The notes below the pieces were generated by a model. It was not told the origin of the DNA, searched no databases, and was given only the letters and a program-made list of their open reading frames with translations. Positions 25,892 to 33,700 of a stretch of 47,752 nt of DNA are shown here, piece by piece. A program made the position numbers and the translations under genes. Every line of letters starts with the position of its first letter. The stretch's first letter is position 1. The DNA is from an uncultured Erysipelotrichaceae bacterium (GTDB lineage: Bacteria > Bacillota_I > Bacilli_A > RF39 > UBA660). The stretch is taken from positions 1-47,752 of the forward strand of contig CACYWH010000004.1 in the NCBI GenBank assembly GCA_902778125.1. Direction: 5' to 3'.

Positions 25892-25897
25892 ATTATA
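25892..25897 (-). promoter_or_regulatory. -10 box placed for a leaderless YutH-like mRNA
   Basis: TATAAT followed by TTAAT and then the ATG; no Shine-Dalgarno sequence. The same 14-base arrangement occurs before the carboxypeptidase gene at 31388. Confidence 0.5.
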
Positions 25898-25910
25898 TGT
25901 TTAATCCAAA

Positions 25911-25939
25911 ATAAAAGTAGATATTTTTATATCTACTTT
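25911..25939 (-). terminator. Terminator of the proline/valine-rich protein gene
   Basis: A 10-bp stem AAAGTAGATA/TATCTACTTT (25914-25923 with 25930-25939) and a T-rich tail on the minus strand. Confidence 0.8.
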
Positions 25940-25944
25940 GTTTA

Positions 25945-26991
25945 TTATAATGTAAATGGTTGAGAATAACCTTGTGCTGCATTCAATTGTGAAGTAAGAT
26001 CAGGAATGTTATTCATAGGTGTTGGTTCAACTGGTGCAGCCTCTTGCATAGAAGGTAAATTATCCATAACTGGTAATTCTGGTTCAGCAGCAGGCATTGG
26101 AGGTAAATCCATTGGAGTTACTGTTTCATTAACTACAGGTGGAAGTTCATCCATAACTGGAGATAATGGTTTTTCTTGTTCCTCTACTACGCTTTCTTCT
26201 TTTGTTTCAGTATATCCTAATGCTTTTAAATCATTTACTAATTTATTTACTTTAACTTCTAAGTCTGAAAGTTCAGTTAATATTCTTTCATACTCAGCTT
26301 TATCGATAGAGATTACTTCAGGCTTTATAGTTTCTACATGTCTTTCCTCTAATACTGGTGTTGGTTCAGTCATAACTGGAGCAACCATTTCAGTAGGGAT
26401 AACAGGTTCAGGAGTACTTTCTACTGCTGCAGGTGTATCAAATACAGGTGCTACAGGAGTTTCAACTGGAGTTTCACTTGGTGCTGCAACTGGTGTATCC
26501 ATTAATGGAGCAGTTGGTGCAACAGGTTCAGTAGGAACAGCAGGTGTATCTAAAGTTGGCATTGTAGGAACTGGTGGCACATCATTCATAAAATTTTGTG
26601 CTTCTTGATAAATGCTTTGCTCAGCAGGAAGTGCTTCAGCTGGTGGTACAAATGTATTTTGTACAGCAGGTTCACTTACAGGAGCAGGCATTTCAGGTGT
26701 TGAATTTAACATACCTGGATCTGGTGCTACTGAAGGTTCACTTGGAACAGTACTTGCATAACTAGGTACCCCAACAGCATCTTGTAAAGGATTAACTAAA
26801 GTAGCTGCTTCCTCAGCTGGTGCTAATGTTGGTGCAACTGGTGTTTTAACTTCTCCTGCTGGAAGTTTTCTTCTTAACATACCACCATCAGCAGTAAGTG
26901 TTTCACCTATCCCAATAACTTTTTTACTTGTATCATAATCAGCTGTATATGCAACTTGACTATTTAATACATTTTGAGTTTCATCTGTCAT
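25945..26991 (-). CDS. Proline/valine/alanine-rich low-complexity protein
   Basis: I do not recognise this 348-residue protein. Residues about 45-235 and 265-335 are disordered, full of Pro, Val, Ala, Thr and Glu (many P-V-x-P and T-P-V-A steps). Between them is a short coiled coil at about 228-260 (RILTELSDLEVKVNKLVNDL). It has no signal or membrane helix. Its codons are richer in G and C than the neighbours because of the Pro/Ala content. The ATG at 26991 follows GGTGA; it starts one base after the DUF1292-like gene, so the two are coupled. A scaffold or division-associated role is conceivable, but nothing shows it. Confidence 0.75.
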   Translation of the reverse strand: MTDETQNVLNSQVAYTADYDTSKKVIGIGETLTADGGMLRRKLPAGEVKTPVAPTLAPAEEAATLVNPLQDAVGVPSYASTVPSEPSVAPDPGMLNSTPEMPAPVSEPAVQNTFVPPAEALPAEQSIYQEAQNFMNDVPPVPTMPTLDTPAVPTEPVAPTAPLMDTPVAAPSETPVETPVAPVFDTPAAVESTPEPVIPTEMVAPVMTEPTPVLEERHVETIKPEVISIDKAEYERILTELSDLEVKVNKLVNDLKALGYTETKEESVVEEQEKPLSPVMDELPPVVNETVTPMDLPPMPAAEPELPVMDNLPSMQEAAPVEPTPMNNIPDLTSQLNAAQGYSQPFTL

Positions 26992-26992
26992 A

Positions 26993-27256
26993 TTATTCAC
27001 CACTACCTTCTACAATTTCTTTCATAGCTTCTTTCACACTTTGCCAAATTTGATCATCTTTAATTCCAATCAAACTATAAACACCAGGTTCATTTTCTAC
27101 AAATTCAGAAATATAAATTTTACTCATTCCTTCACCTGCAGTCTCACCTTTTGATAAAATAACAAATCTTTTGTTTAATTTGTTAATTTTAAAGGCATTA
27201 ACCAAATCAACCTCTTCCATTGTGCCATCCATATTTTTAATTGATATTTTATTCAT
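26993..27256 (-). CDS. DUF1292-like small acidic protein
   Basis: An 87-residue protein with the DUF1292 pattern: an N-terminal strand pair (KISIKNMDGTMEEVDLVNAF), a FVILSKGE strand, IYISEFVENEPGVYSLIGI, and a C-terminal helix DQIWQSVKEAMKEIV. The family is widespread in Firmicutes with no defined function. The start at 27256 is the second of two close ATGs; GAGGA lies seven bases before it. It heads a two-gene unit with the proline/valine-rich protein. Confidence 0.6.
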   Translation of the reverse strand: MNKISIKNMDGTMEEVDLVNAFKINKLNKRFVILSKGETAGEGMSKIYISEFVENEPGVYSLIGIKDDQIWQSVKEAMKEIVEGSGE

Positions 27257-27282
27257 ATGCATTTCCTCTCTATCCTTACTTA

Positions 27283-27311
27283 ATTTTAACACATTAAAAA
27301 AATAATATCAA
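27283..27311 (-). promoter_or_regulatory. Candidate promoter of the DUF1292-like gene, overlapping the yutD terminator
   Basis: TTGATA (27306-27311), 17 bases, TAAAAT (27283-27288). The -35 hexamer lies within the yutD terminator stem. Confidence 0.5.
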
Positions 27312-27329
27312 TTTATTTTTGATATTATT
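27296..27329 (-). terminator. Terminator of yutD
   Basis: An 11-bp stem (27301-27311 with 27319-27329) followed on the minus strand by a T run. The yutD stop codon is in the stem. Confidence 0.8.
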
Positions 27330-27600
27330 TTATTTTTTCAAGAATGAAATATTTACAATCATGAGCACAATTCTCTTTTATATATTTATCAACATTATTG
27401 TAATCATTTATTTTATTGAATAACTTATTGCCCTTAACAGCAAATCCTTTTAGTCTTAATTTTGAATATGCTATATCTCCAACTATATAATCATACATTT
27501 CAAAAAATGATGTATATCTTTCTAAAAACATATCTTTATCAAAAGCATCTCTATAATCTTTTATTAATTTATATTTATTATTTTCAACTTCAATTATCAT
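27325..27600 (-). CDS. yutD: YutD family protein (DUF1027)
   Basis: The 91-residue protein follows the Bacilli YutD pattern: KYKLIKDYRDAFDKDMFLERYTSFFEMYDYIVGDIAYSKLRLKGF in the first half (YutD: YRDGFN...ERY...YDYIVGDWGYDQLRLKGF) and CAHDCKYFILEK at the end with its two cysteines. It is conserved across Bacilli with unknown function, and neighbours yunB and yutH in Bacillus as here. GGTGAT precedes the start by three bases. Confidence 0.9.
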   Translation of the reverse strand: MIIEVENNKYKLIKDYRDAFDKDMFLERYTSFFEMYDYIVGDIAYSKLRLKGFAVKGNKLFNKINDYNNVDKYIKENCAHDCKYFILEKIK

Positions 27601-27643
27601 ATAATCACCATCAAATTGATTATATCATTTTAATTTTTTTTAA

Positions 27644-28327
27644 TCAATTAGAATTGGTTCTAGCATTACCATAATACATAGGTACTTTACCTTCTATAAT
27701 TTTAGTATCTAATGGTATTTCTTTAGATATTTGTATTTCTTTAGATGTAAATGGCAAAATCACCTCTACATTTAAATTAATATTCATAACAACTTCAATC
27801 ATAGAATTATTTATTCCGTATTCTTTAATTTTTGTATATACATTGTTATCTGTATTTCCAAGTATATCCACTTTAAATGGTATTTTAGGACCAATACCAA
27901 CTAAAATTGGTATATCATATATTATTCCTATAGGAACTTCAAAAATAAAATCCTTATTACTTAAATAATCTATATTTAAATCATTATATTCACCATTTTC
28001 AAGTAAATAAATATTTTTAATAATATTATTATTTACTAAATATAGCATTTTATTAATCTTATTATTGTCTAAGTCTATATCTATAACATCATCATTATTA
28101 ATTTTAGTTTTCATAAGATTATCATATTCACTATCATTAATCATTTCATATATAGCTTTATTTATTATTATTGTTGTTAATTGAATAGATTTATTTTTAG
28201 CAAATTCAGTCAAAAAAGAATAACTTTTTATTGTAAATATTCTAATCATTATATATGTTAAAAATATAACTAATAATACTATTAATATTATAATATCAGT
28301 GGTTTTTATAAACTTACATTTGTACAT
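27644..28327 (-). CDS. yunB: Sporulation protein YunB
   Basis: The 227-residue protein has one N-terminal membrane helix (about 10-32) and an outer domain. The conserved YunB parts are INKAIYEMI near 75, an IPIGTL-like VPIGIIYDIPILVGIGPKIPFKVDI near 130-155, VVMNINLNVEVILPFTS near 180, and the terminal IPLDTKIIEGKVPMYYGN. YunB is made in the mother cell under sigma-E in B. subtilis. Here TATAAT ends five bases before the ATG and no ribosome site exists, suggesting a leaderless mRNA or a misplaced start. Next to yutD and a YutH-like gene it recalls the Bacillus yut-yun region. Confidence 0.85.
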   Translation of the reverse strand: MYKCKFIKTTDIIILIVLLVIFLTYIMIRIFTIKSYSFLTEFAKNKSIQLTTIIINKAIYEMINDSEYDNLMKTKINNDDVIDIDLDNNKINKMLYLVNNNIIKNIYLLENGEYNDLNIDYLSNKDFIFEVPIGIIYDIPILVGIGPKIPFKVDILGNTDNNVYTKIKEYGINNSMIEVVMNINLNVEVILPFTSKEIQISKEIPLDTKIIEGKVPMYYGNARTNSN

Positions 28328-28332
28328 ATTAT

Positions 28333-28338
28333 ATTATA
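28333..28338 (-). promoter_or_regulatory. -10 box placed for a leaderless yunB mRNA
   Basis: TATAAT, five bases, ATG; no Shine-Dalgarno sequence between. Confidence 0.45.
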
Positions 28339-28366
28339 TAAAAAAAGAAGTAATTAATACTTCTTT
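28339..28366 (-). terminator. Terminator of the Glu/Lys-rich tail-anchored protein gene
   Basis: A 9-bp stem AAAGAAGTA/TACTTCTTT (28344-28352 with 28358-28366) and TTTTTT on the minus strand. The stop codon lies in the stem. Confidence 0.8.
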
Positions 28367-29324
28367 ATATTATATTTAAGTCAAATATGAAGTTAACTAT
28401 TAACAAAACTGTTAACAATAATAATATAATAGCTACTACAATTGCAATTTTTGTAAATACACTACTTTTACCTGTTTTTTCAATTTCTTCAAATCCTTCA
28501 AAATCACTCTTATTGAAAGTCATTGAATTAGTATAAAAAGATTTATCAATATTTGGTACTTTTACTGTATTAACAGTTGGAGCATCACTATCTTCTTTTT
28601 CTGCTTCTTGTTTCAACTTTTCTTTTTCTAATATTAAATCTTGTGTTAAATCATTAACAGGTTCTTTTACGCTTTCTAAATCGGTTGTTATGCCAGACAA
28701 AGCTTCTTTCATATTTTGCTTATTAATTTCATCTTCATTTATAGGTGCCATAACAATAGTATTTTCATCATCACCCATCAATGACTTAAATAAATCATTA
28801 GGATCATTTACTTCTTCTTTTTCTTTGGTTCCATTTTTTTGTATATTTTGAATTAAATCAACTATTGTTTTCTCTTGAGTATTTAACTCTTCAGATTCTT
28901 CTTCCTCTTTTTCTTCTTCAGCTATTTTTATATTTTTTAAAATATCATATTGTGTATTATTTATTGCTCTATGCCTTCTGTCTTCATAATCATCTTCTTT
29001 TTTTTCTCTTGCTTCTTCTAAAACAGAATTAATATCATAATTTCTAGTTTCTTCCCTTCTAATAGGTTCTTCTTTTTCTTCCTCAATATCAATATTTAAT
29101 CTTCTTCTTTTTTCTTCTTTAATGTCATCCATAGAATCTAAATAATTTTTTATTTTTTCTAAATCTATTTCTTTTGGTGCATCAGAAATAATACTGACAT
29201 TTGTATTAGACTTAAATCTAGATAATTCTCCCATCTCACTTGAATTATATATATCTTGATTTCTTTTTGTTCTACTCATATCAGTATTTTCAATATTGTC
29301 ATATTTAGACATTCTTGTATTCAT
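28365..29324 (-). CDS. Glu/Lys-rich protein with one C-terminal membrane helix
   Basis: I do not recognise this 319-residue protein. About 285 residues are highly charged and probably disordered or helical (runs such as KEEKRRR, EEEKEEEESEEL), followed by a single membrane helix at about 290-313 (IAIVVAIILLLLTVLLIVNFIF). This makes it a tail-anchored protein with a cytoplasmic body. Ser/Thr-rich phosphorylatable stretches near the N-terminus (SEMGELSRFKSNTNVS) are visible. The start at 29324 follows GGTGA. It is divergent from the ferredoxin gene and sits directly before yunB. Confidence 0.75.
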   Translation of the reverse strand: MNTRMSKYDNIENTDMSRTKRNQDIYNSSEMGELSRFKSNTNVSIISDAPKEIDLEKIKNYLDSMDDIKEEKRRRLNIDIEEEKEEPIRREETRNYDINSVLEEAREKKEDDYEDRRHRAINNTQYDILKNIKIAEEEKEEEESEELNTQEKTIVDLIQNIQKNGTKEKEEVNDPNDLFKSLMGDDENTIVMAPINEDEINKQNMKEALSGITTDLESVKEPVNDLTQDLILEKEKLKQEAEKEDSDAPTVNTVKVPNIDKSFYTNSMTFNKSDFEGFEEIEKTGKSSVFTKIAIVVAIILLLLTVLLIVNFIFDLNII

Positions 29325-29379
29325 ACTATTCACCAGTATAATGATAGCACAAATTAATTGTAAATTCAACAAAACTAAC

Positions 29380-29407
29380 TAGACATACACTTTTAATATG
29401 ATATAAT
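29380..29407 (+). promoter_or_regulatory. Promoter of the ferredoxin gene
   Basis: TAGACA (29380-29385), 16 bases, TATAAT (29402-29407), 19 bases before the start codon. Confidence 0.65.
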
Positions 29408-29426
29408 TATTTTTAGGAGATGAATT

Positions 29427-29630
29427 ATGGAAAAATTAAAAGTTAGTGATGCTTGCATAGGTTGTGGACTTTGTGTAAGTCAATTAGAAAAATATTTTGA
29501 ATTTAATGACGAAGGTCTTAGTAGTGTTAAACAAGAAGAAGTAAATGAGGAAGATAAAAAAGATCTATTGAACGTTATTGAAAGTTGCCCAGTTGGTGCA
29601 ATAGTCATTGAAGAAGAAAAAGAAGCCTAA
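29427..29630 (+). CDS. fer: Single-cluster [4Fe-4S] ferredoxin
   Basis: The 67-residue electron carrier has CxxCxxC at residues 10-16 (ACIGCGLC) and the fourth ligand in SCPVGAI near 55. This is the monocluster ferredoxin layout of Bacillus Fer. Asp/Glu-rich elsewhere, as usual. AGGAGAT precedes the start; the gene stands alone with its own promoter and shares a bidirectional terminator with the convergent rluB. Confidence 0.92.
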   Translation: MEKLKVSDACIGCGLCVSQLEKYFEFNDEGLSSVKQEEVNEEDKKDLLNVIESCPVGAIVIEEEKEA

Positions 29631-29646
29631 GGCTTCTTTTATTTTA
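29619..29646. terminator. Bidirectional terminator between fer and rluB
   Basis: A 9-bp stem AAAGAAGCC/GGCTTCTTT (29619-29627 with 29631-29639) whose loop is the ferredoxin stop codon TAA. T-rich tails follow on both strands. Confidence 0.85.
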
Positions 29647-30349
29647 AACTATATAGTTTTTTAACTTCTTTTGGAGTTAATTTTCTATATTCACCAATTC
29701 TTAAATTGGATAAATCTAAAAATGCATAGTTAGTTCTTTTTAATTTGACAACTTGATATCCAAAATATGCAAACATATTTTTAACTTGATGATATCTTCC
29801 TTCTGTTATAGTAATTTCAACATATGATTTATTATTCTTTTTATCTATTTTTTTAATTTTAACAATTGATTTTTTAGTTTTGACACCATCAATAACTATT
29901 CCTTTTTCAAGTTCTTTAACTTCACTACTTTTAATAATTCCACTTAATTTAACAGAATATATTTTGTTTATATTATGTGATGGATGTGTAAGTAAGTTTG
30001 AAAGATTACCATCATTTGTTAGAAGTAATAATCCACTAGTATCATAATCGAGTCTTCCAATAGGAAAGATTTTTTCTTTTGTATCTATCAAATCAATAAC
30101 TGTTTTTCTTCCTTTATCATCTTTAACAGAAGATATTATTTTTTCTGGTTTATACAATAAATAATATACTTTATCCTCTTTTTTGACATCTACACCATCA
30201 ACACTAACAATGTCATTTATATCAACCTTAAATCCAAGTTCTAGTATAGTTTCACCATTTACTTTAACTCTTCCCTCTTTGATTAATTCTTCACTTTTTC
30301 TTCTTGAAGCTACTCCACAATTACTTAAATATTTTTGCAATCTTTCCAC
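29639..30349 (-). CDS. rluB: RluB/RsuA-family rRNA pseudouridine synthase
   Basis: The 236-residue protein has an N-terminal S4 domain (LQKYLSNCGVASRRKSEELIKEGRVKVNG) and the catalytic motif GRLDYDTSGLLLLTNDG near residue 95, with the catalytic Asp in LDYDT. The late EGRYHQVKNMFAYFG segment is typical. It modifies a uridine of 23S rRNA (RluB type). The start is the GTG at 30349 with GGGTGA five bases before it; an earlier GTG in frame overlaps that ribosome site. It follows the carboxypeptidase gene by 28 bases. Confidence 0.92.
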   Translation of the reverse strand: MERLQKYLSNCGVASRRKSEELIKEGRVKVNGETILELGFKVDINDIVSVDGVDVKKEDKVYYLLYKPEKIISSVKDDKGRKTVIDLIDTKEKIFPIGRLDYDTSGLLLLTNDGNLSNLLTHPSHNINKIYSVKLSGIIKSSEVKELEKGIVIDGVKTKKSIVKIKKIDKKNNKSYVEITITEGRYHQVKNMFAYFGYQVVKLKRTNYAFLDLSNLRIGEYRKLTPKEVKKLYSLK

Positions 30350-30377
30350 AAAAATCACCCAAGAAAATTATACATTA

Positions 30378-31388
30378 TTATTTCCAAAATAACAATAATT
30401 CCCTCAATTTATTAACCCTTGTTTTATATTCTAAAATATATATTTTTTCACTATGTATTAATTTATCTTTTAAATATATATTAACTATATTTTTATATTT
30501 ATTAGTATTTATTTTAATATTCAAATCATCTATTTCATTCTTATTGAGTAACATATAAAAATCATTTTTAATATAATAGTGATTATTTAAACTATTTTTA
30601 ACTTTAAAAGAAAATGTATCTTTATCAAGTACTTTATATCTTTCATATAAATCAAAATATTTTTCATATAGTTTTTTATGCAAATTAAACTTATCTGCTT
30701 CATCAATACTTACAACAATTAATGTCTTATTATCTTTTTTAGCAGCACTTACAAAAACTTGGCCGCTTGCTTTAGTATATCCTATTTTCCCACTAATTAA
30801 ATAATCATATTCACTTAATAATTTATTTTTGTTGTACCATACATATGATTTTACTCTATGCTCTTTTATGTTTGTAATGCCTATAAAATCTTTATTTTTA
30901 ATAGCATATTTCATTAATAAAGCCATGTCATATGCAGTAGATGTATTTTTAGTTTCATCATTAAGTCCATGAGGATTTTCAAATATAGTATTATACATTC
31001 CAAGTTTATATGCTTTTAGATTCATTTGATTTATAAAATTATTATATGGCATTATATTATTTGCTATAGTAAGAGCAGCATCATTTCCACTTTGAAGCAT
31101 CAAACCTTTTAGTAAATCTTCAAGTGTAAATACTTCTCCTTCTTTAATATATGTCATAGAACCATATGCATCATATATTTCTTTTCCTACTTTAATCTTT
31201 TTATCTAATGATGCATTTTCAAGTGCCACTATTGTTGTCATGATTTTAGTTGTTGATGCAATTAGTTTGATTTGATCTCCATTTTTTGAATATAATACTC
31301 TTCCACTATCAGCATCCATTACTACTATAGATGCATTTATATTAAAAGAAACACATATTAATAAAAGAAATAATATTATTTTTTTCAT
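30378..31388 (-). CDS. D-alanyl-D-alanine carboxypeptidase paralogue (S11, DacF/DacB-like)
   Basis: The 336-residue exported S11 family protein has a signal peptide (about 1-19), SxxK as STTK (Ser45, Lys48), and SxN as SGN (100-102). The third motif reads KIG at 201-203 instead of KTG, a change in a normally strict triad. There is no C-terminal membrane helix, so it may be secreted or loosely attached, like the sporulation enzyme DacF. It lacks a ribosome site; TATAAT-TTAAT-ATG marks its start, suggesting a leaderless mRNA. Substrate trimming of peptidoglycan is the expected role, with altered activity possible. Confidence 0.85.
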   Translation of the reverse strand: MKKIILFLLLICVSFNINASIVVMDADSGRVLYSKNGDQIKLIASTTKIMTTIVALENASLDKKIKVGKEIYDAYGSMTYIKEGEVFTLEDLLKGLMLQSGNDAALTIANNIMPYNNFINQMNLKAYKLGMYNTIFENPHGLNDETKNTSTAYDMALLMKYAIKNKDFIGITNIKEHRVKSYVWYNKNKLLSEYDYLISGKIGYTKASGQVFVSAAKKDNKTLIVVSIDEADKFNLHKKLYEKYFDLYERYKVLDKDTFSFKVKNSLNNHYYIKNDFYMLLNKNEIDDLNIKINTNKYKNIVNIYLKDKLIHSEKIYILEYKTRVNKLRELLLFWK

Positions 31389-31393
31389 ATTAA

Positions 31394-31399
31394 ATTATA
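31394..31399 (-). promoter_or_regulatory. -10 box placed for a leaderless carboxypeptidase mRNA
   Basis: TATAAT, TTAAT, ATG: the same arrangement and surrounding 20 bases as at the YutH-like gene start. Confidence 0.5.
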
Positions 31400-31400
31400 T

Positions 31401-31437
31401 AAAAGAAAAATCTAAAAAATTACTATTTTTTAGATTT
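31401..31437 (-). terminator. Terminator of the DUF4878-like lipoprotein gene
   Basis: A stem formed by AAATCTAAAAAA (31408-31419) and the T-rich arm ending TTTAGATTT (31426-31436), just after the stop codon, with TTTTTCTTTT on the minus strand. Confidence 0.7.
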
Positions 31438-31438
31438 A

Positions 31439-31978
31439 CTATTCAACATCATAATTATATAATCCATGAATTTTTTCTAATGTTATTCTATCTGGTTCTT
31501 GTACTACCCAATTATCATCTCTTTTATCTAAATAAAATTCTATTTCGTAACTTACAGTATCATTCGTATTAAGCATTTGATTCAATCGATATTGATTATA
31601 CATATCATCATTATATTCACCATTTAATAAAAAAGCATCTCTATTTTCATTAGCATAATTTAATGAATCTTTTTCAACTTTATATAAATCAAATACATCA
31701 ATTTTTACTCTTACAGTTGCCCTATCTCCATTAACTACTTCATCTTTGATTTCATATTTTAGATTTTTATATTGTCTTGTTAATACATCTTTATATATTA
31801 ACTTATTATCATTCGAAATAGGCTCTAAATTAGCTTTAGTTTCAAGTGATGCATTTACACTATCACTCATATTTATATAATTATCTAAATATGCTTCAAC
31901 TTTCTTACTTGGAGATGACATACCGCAACCACTCAATAATAAAACAACAGATACAATTAATACTAATATTCTTTTCAT
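31439..31978 (-). CDS. Lipoprotein with NTF2-like (DUF4878-type) domain
   Basis: The 179-residue predicted lipoprotein has signal and lipobox LSGC near residue 18. The mature part starts with a helix (KKVEAYLDNYINMSDSVNAS), then a helical segment and strands ending with SYEIEFYLDKRDDNWVVQEPDRI, the NTF2-like layout of DUF4878 lipoproteins. The function is unknown. AGGAGG precedes the start. Its terminator separates it from the carboxypeptidase. Confidence 0.75.
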   Translation of the reverse strand: MKRILVLIVSVVLLLSGCGMSSPSKKVEAYLDNYINMSDSVNASLETKANLEPISNDNKLIYKDVLTRQYKNLKYEIKDEVVNGDRATVRVKIDVFDLYKVEKDSLNYANENRDAFLLNGEYNDDMYNQYRLNQMLNTNDTVSYEIEFYLDKRDDNWVVQEPDRITLEKIHGLYNYDVE

Positions 31979-32016
31979 GATTCCTCCTGATAATATTATT
32001 TACCAAATAAAATCAA

Positions 32017-32616
32017 TTATACATTCTGCATTTCGATTAATTGAATTAGACTATATAAATATTCATGCTTATCTGAATATTCTTTACTAATAGAACTTAA
32101 TAATTCTTCATATTTATTATTAGATTTTTTATTTTTAAACCATTCATAATATAAATAATCAATTATCTCATTAGATTCTTTTTTAGATTCTATATAATTA
32201 ATAATACTATTTAGTATTTTGCTTTCATTTCTAGATAAAAAATTATAATTATTATTTTTATTAATAATGTTATATTTTATATCTACTACTTTCTTATTTT
32301 TAATTTCATCTAACACATCATCTTCTTCAACTAGTGTAAGCTTACTTATCTTATCAATAATACCTATATTTGAAAATTTAACACATACACAATCAAACAA
32401 GTTTGTAAATATACACATATTATTACTCAATTCAAATTTTATTAATTCAGGCTTATCTAGCTTTATACACATGTTTAATATATTTATATAATCTTTATCT
32501 TTAACAACCACTAATGGTAATTTATTAATTATTTCTATATTATCATCGTTATTCCATTCATAAAAATTCAATAAACTATTTTGCATATTAACTTTAATAT
32601 TATAAATGTAATTCAT
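32017..32616 (-). CDS. YjbA/UPF0736 (DUF3603)-like protein
   Basis: The 199-residue soluble protein opens MNYIYNIKVN and then LNFYEWNNDDNIEIINKLPLVVVKD near 17-42, close to the EWRKDDQIELLDQVPLLKV pattern of Bacillus YjbA (DUF3603). The later region is more divergent and rich in Asn, Ile and Lys. The family has no known function. GGGAG precedes the start; the gene overlaps the small membrane protein upstream by 17 bases. Assignment is from pattern memory. Confidence 0.5.
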   Translation of the reverse strand: MNYIYNIKVNMQNSLLNFYEWNNDDNIEIINKLPLVVVKDKDYINILNMCIKLDKPELIKFELSNNMCIFTNLFDCVCVKFSNIGIIDKISKLTLVEEDDVLDEIKNKKVVDIKYNIINKNNNYNFLSRNESKILNSIINYIESKKESNEIIDYLYYEWFKNKKSNNKYEELLSSISKEYSDKHEYLYSLIQLIEMQNV

Positions 32617-32818
32617 ATTTTTTCTCCCTTCTAAATGATATACATAATAAAATTATTCCCAAAAATAATAATAAACATTCAAATCTAGTAAAAATATATT
32701 TTAAATATTTTAAAAAAGTATAACCCATTTTTAAAAGATTTAAATATATAATTATAAACATTAAAGAATATGATGTTATTATCATTCCAAAAATAAAACA
32801 AACTATTTTTTTTAGCAT
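32600..32818 (-). CDS. Small two-helix membrane protein
   Basis: The 72-residue protein has two predicted membrane helices (about 3-28 and 46-63) and a basic end FRREKKYELHL. I do not recognise it. Its 3' end overlaps the YjbA-like gene by 17 bases, so it is probably translated with it. There is no ribosome site; TATACT-TTAAT-ATG marks the start. It is divergent from uppP across only 39 bases. Confidence 0.6.
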   Translation of the reverse strand: MLKKIVCFIFGMIITSYSLMFIIIYLNLLKMGYTFLKYLKYIFTRFECLLLFLGIILLCISFRREKKYELHL

Positions 32819-32823
32819 ATTAA

Positions 32824-32852
32824 AGTATATTTTATAAAATTTAAAATATTAT
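32824..32852. promoter_or_regulatory. Compact divergent promoter pair, both without ribosome sites
   Basis: The 39-bp gap between two divergent start codons is almost symmetric. On the minus strand TATACT (32824-32829) is followed by TTAAT and ATG; on the plus strand TATTAT (32847-32852) is followed by TTAAT and ATG. Neither gene has a Shine-Dalgarno sequence. Confidence 0.45.
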
Positions 32853-32857
32853 TTAAT

Positions 32858-33670
32858 ATGTATAAAATTATTAAATATATAATTCTAGGAATCATTCAAG
32901 GACTAACTGAACCATTGCCTATATCTTCAAGTGGTCATGTTATTTTATTCAAATATTTTTTTAATATTGGTTTTACAGACTTAAATTTTGAAATAATAGT
33001 TCATACAGGAAGCTTACTTGCAATAATAGTATTATATTTCAAAGATATAAAAAATATAATAATTAATTCTTTAAAATACATTAAAACAAAAAATGAATTA
33101 TATAAAATAGATTTTAAATACTTATTACTAATTATTATCGGAACACTACCCGTCCTAATAATAGGATTATTGTATAAAGATAAAATTGAAAATATTTTAA
33201 ATAATAACATTTATATAATTAGTATATCTTTCTTATTAACATCATTATTTTTATATTTAATAAAAAATGTTAGGGGTATTAAAAATGACTATGATATTAC
33301 TTATAAAGATGCTTTGTTCATCGGAATAGTTCAAGTAATAGCGCTTATACCTGGTATCAGTAGAAGTGGATCTACTTTAATAGCGGCTTTAAATAGAAAT
33401 ATTAAAAAAGAAAATTCGCTTAAATATTCATTTATGTTATTTATACCTATCGGATTAGGTACAACATTACTAGGAATAAATGATATTATAAAAATTAATA
33501 ATACTGAATTATTACTTCCATATATTTTTGGATTTATTTCATCTTTTATAGTTTCAATAATAACATTAAAGTGGTTTAAAAAATTTGTAGTTAATGGAAA
33601 ATTAATATATTTTTCTATATATTGTTTAATCATTGGAATTATATCTTTAATAATGCTTAATTTTTTTTAA
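32858..33670 (+). CDS. uppP: Undecaprenyl-diphosphatase UppP (BacA)
   Basis: The integral membrane enzyme recycles undecaprenyl pyrophosphate, the lipid carrier of cell-wall synthesis. The 270 residues match the family. Both catalytic regions are present: QGLTEPLPISSSGHVIL near 15-31 (usually EGLTEFLPISSTGH) and ALIPGISRSGSTLIAA near 164-179. About eight membrane helices are visible. It has no ribosome site and may be leaderless. It is followed by the radical SAM gene after 30 bases. Confidence 0.93.
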   Translation: MYKIIKYIILGIIQGLTEPLPISSSGHVILFKYFFNIGFTDLNFEIIVHTGSLLAIIVLYFKDIKNIIINSLKYIKTKNELYKIDFKYLLLIIIGTLPVLIIGLLYKDKIENILNNNIYIISISFLLTSLFLYLIKNVRGIKNDYDITYKDALFIGIVQVIALIPGISRSGSTLIAALNRNIKKENSLKYSFMLFIPIGLGTTLLGINDIIKINNTELLLPYIFGFISSFIVSIITLKWFKKFVVNGKLIYFSIYCLIIGIISLIMLNFF

Positions 33671-33700
33671 AAAAAGTTTTATAATTTAATTGGTGAAATT

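Noticed and set aside
26006..26608. Plus-strand 200-codon Gly/Ser/Thr-rich frame opposite the proline/valine-rich gene
   Set aside because: Its composition is the mirror of the low-complexity sense gene. The sense gene has a good ribosome site and operon context.
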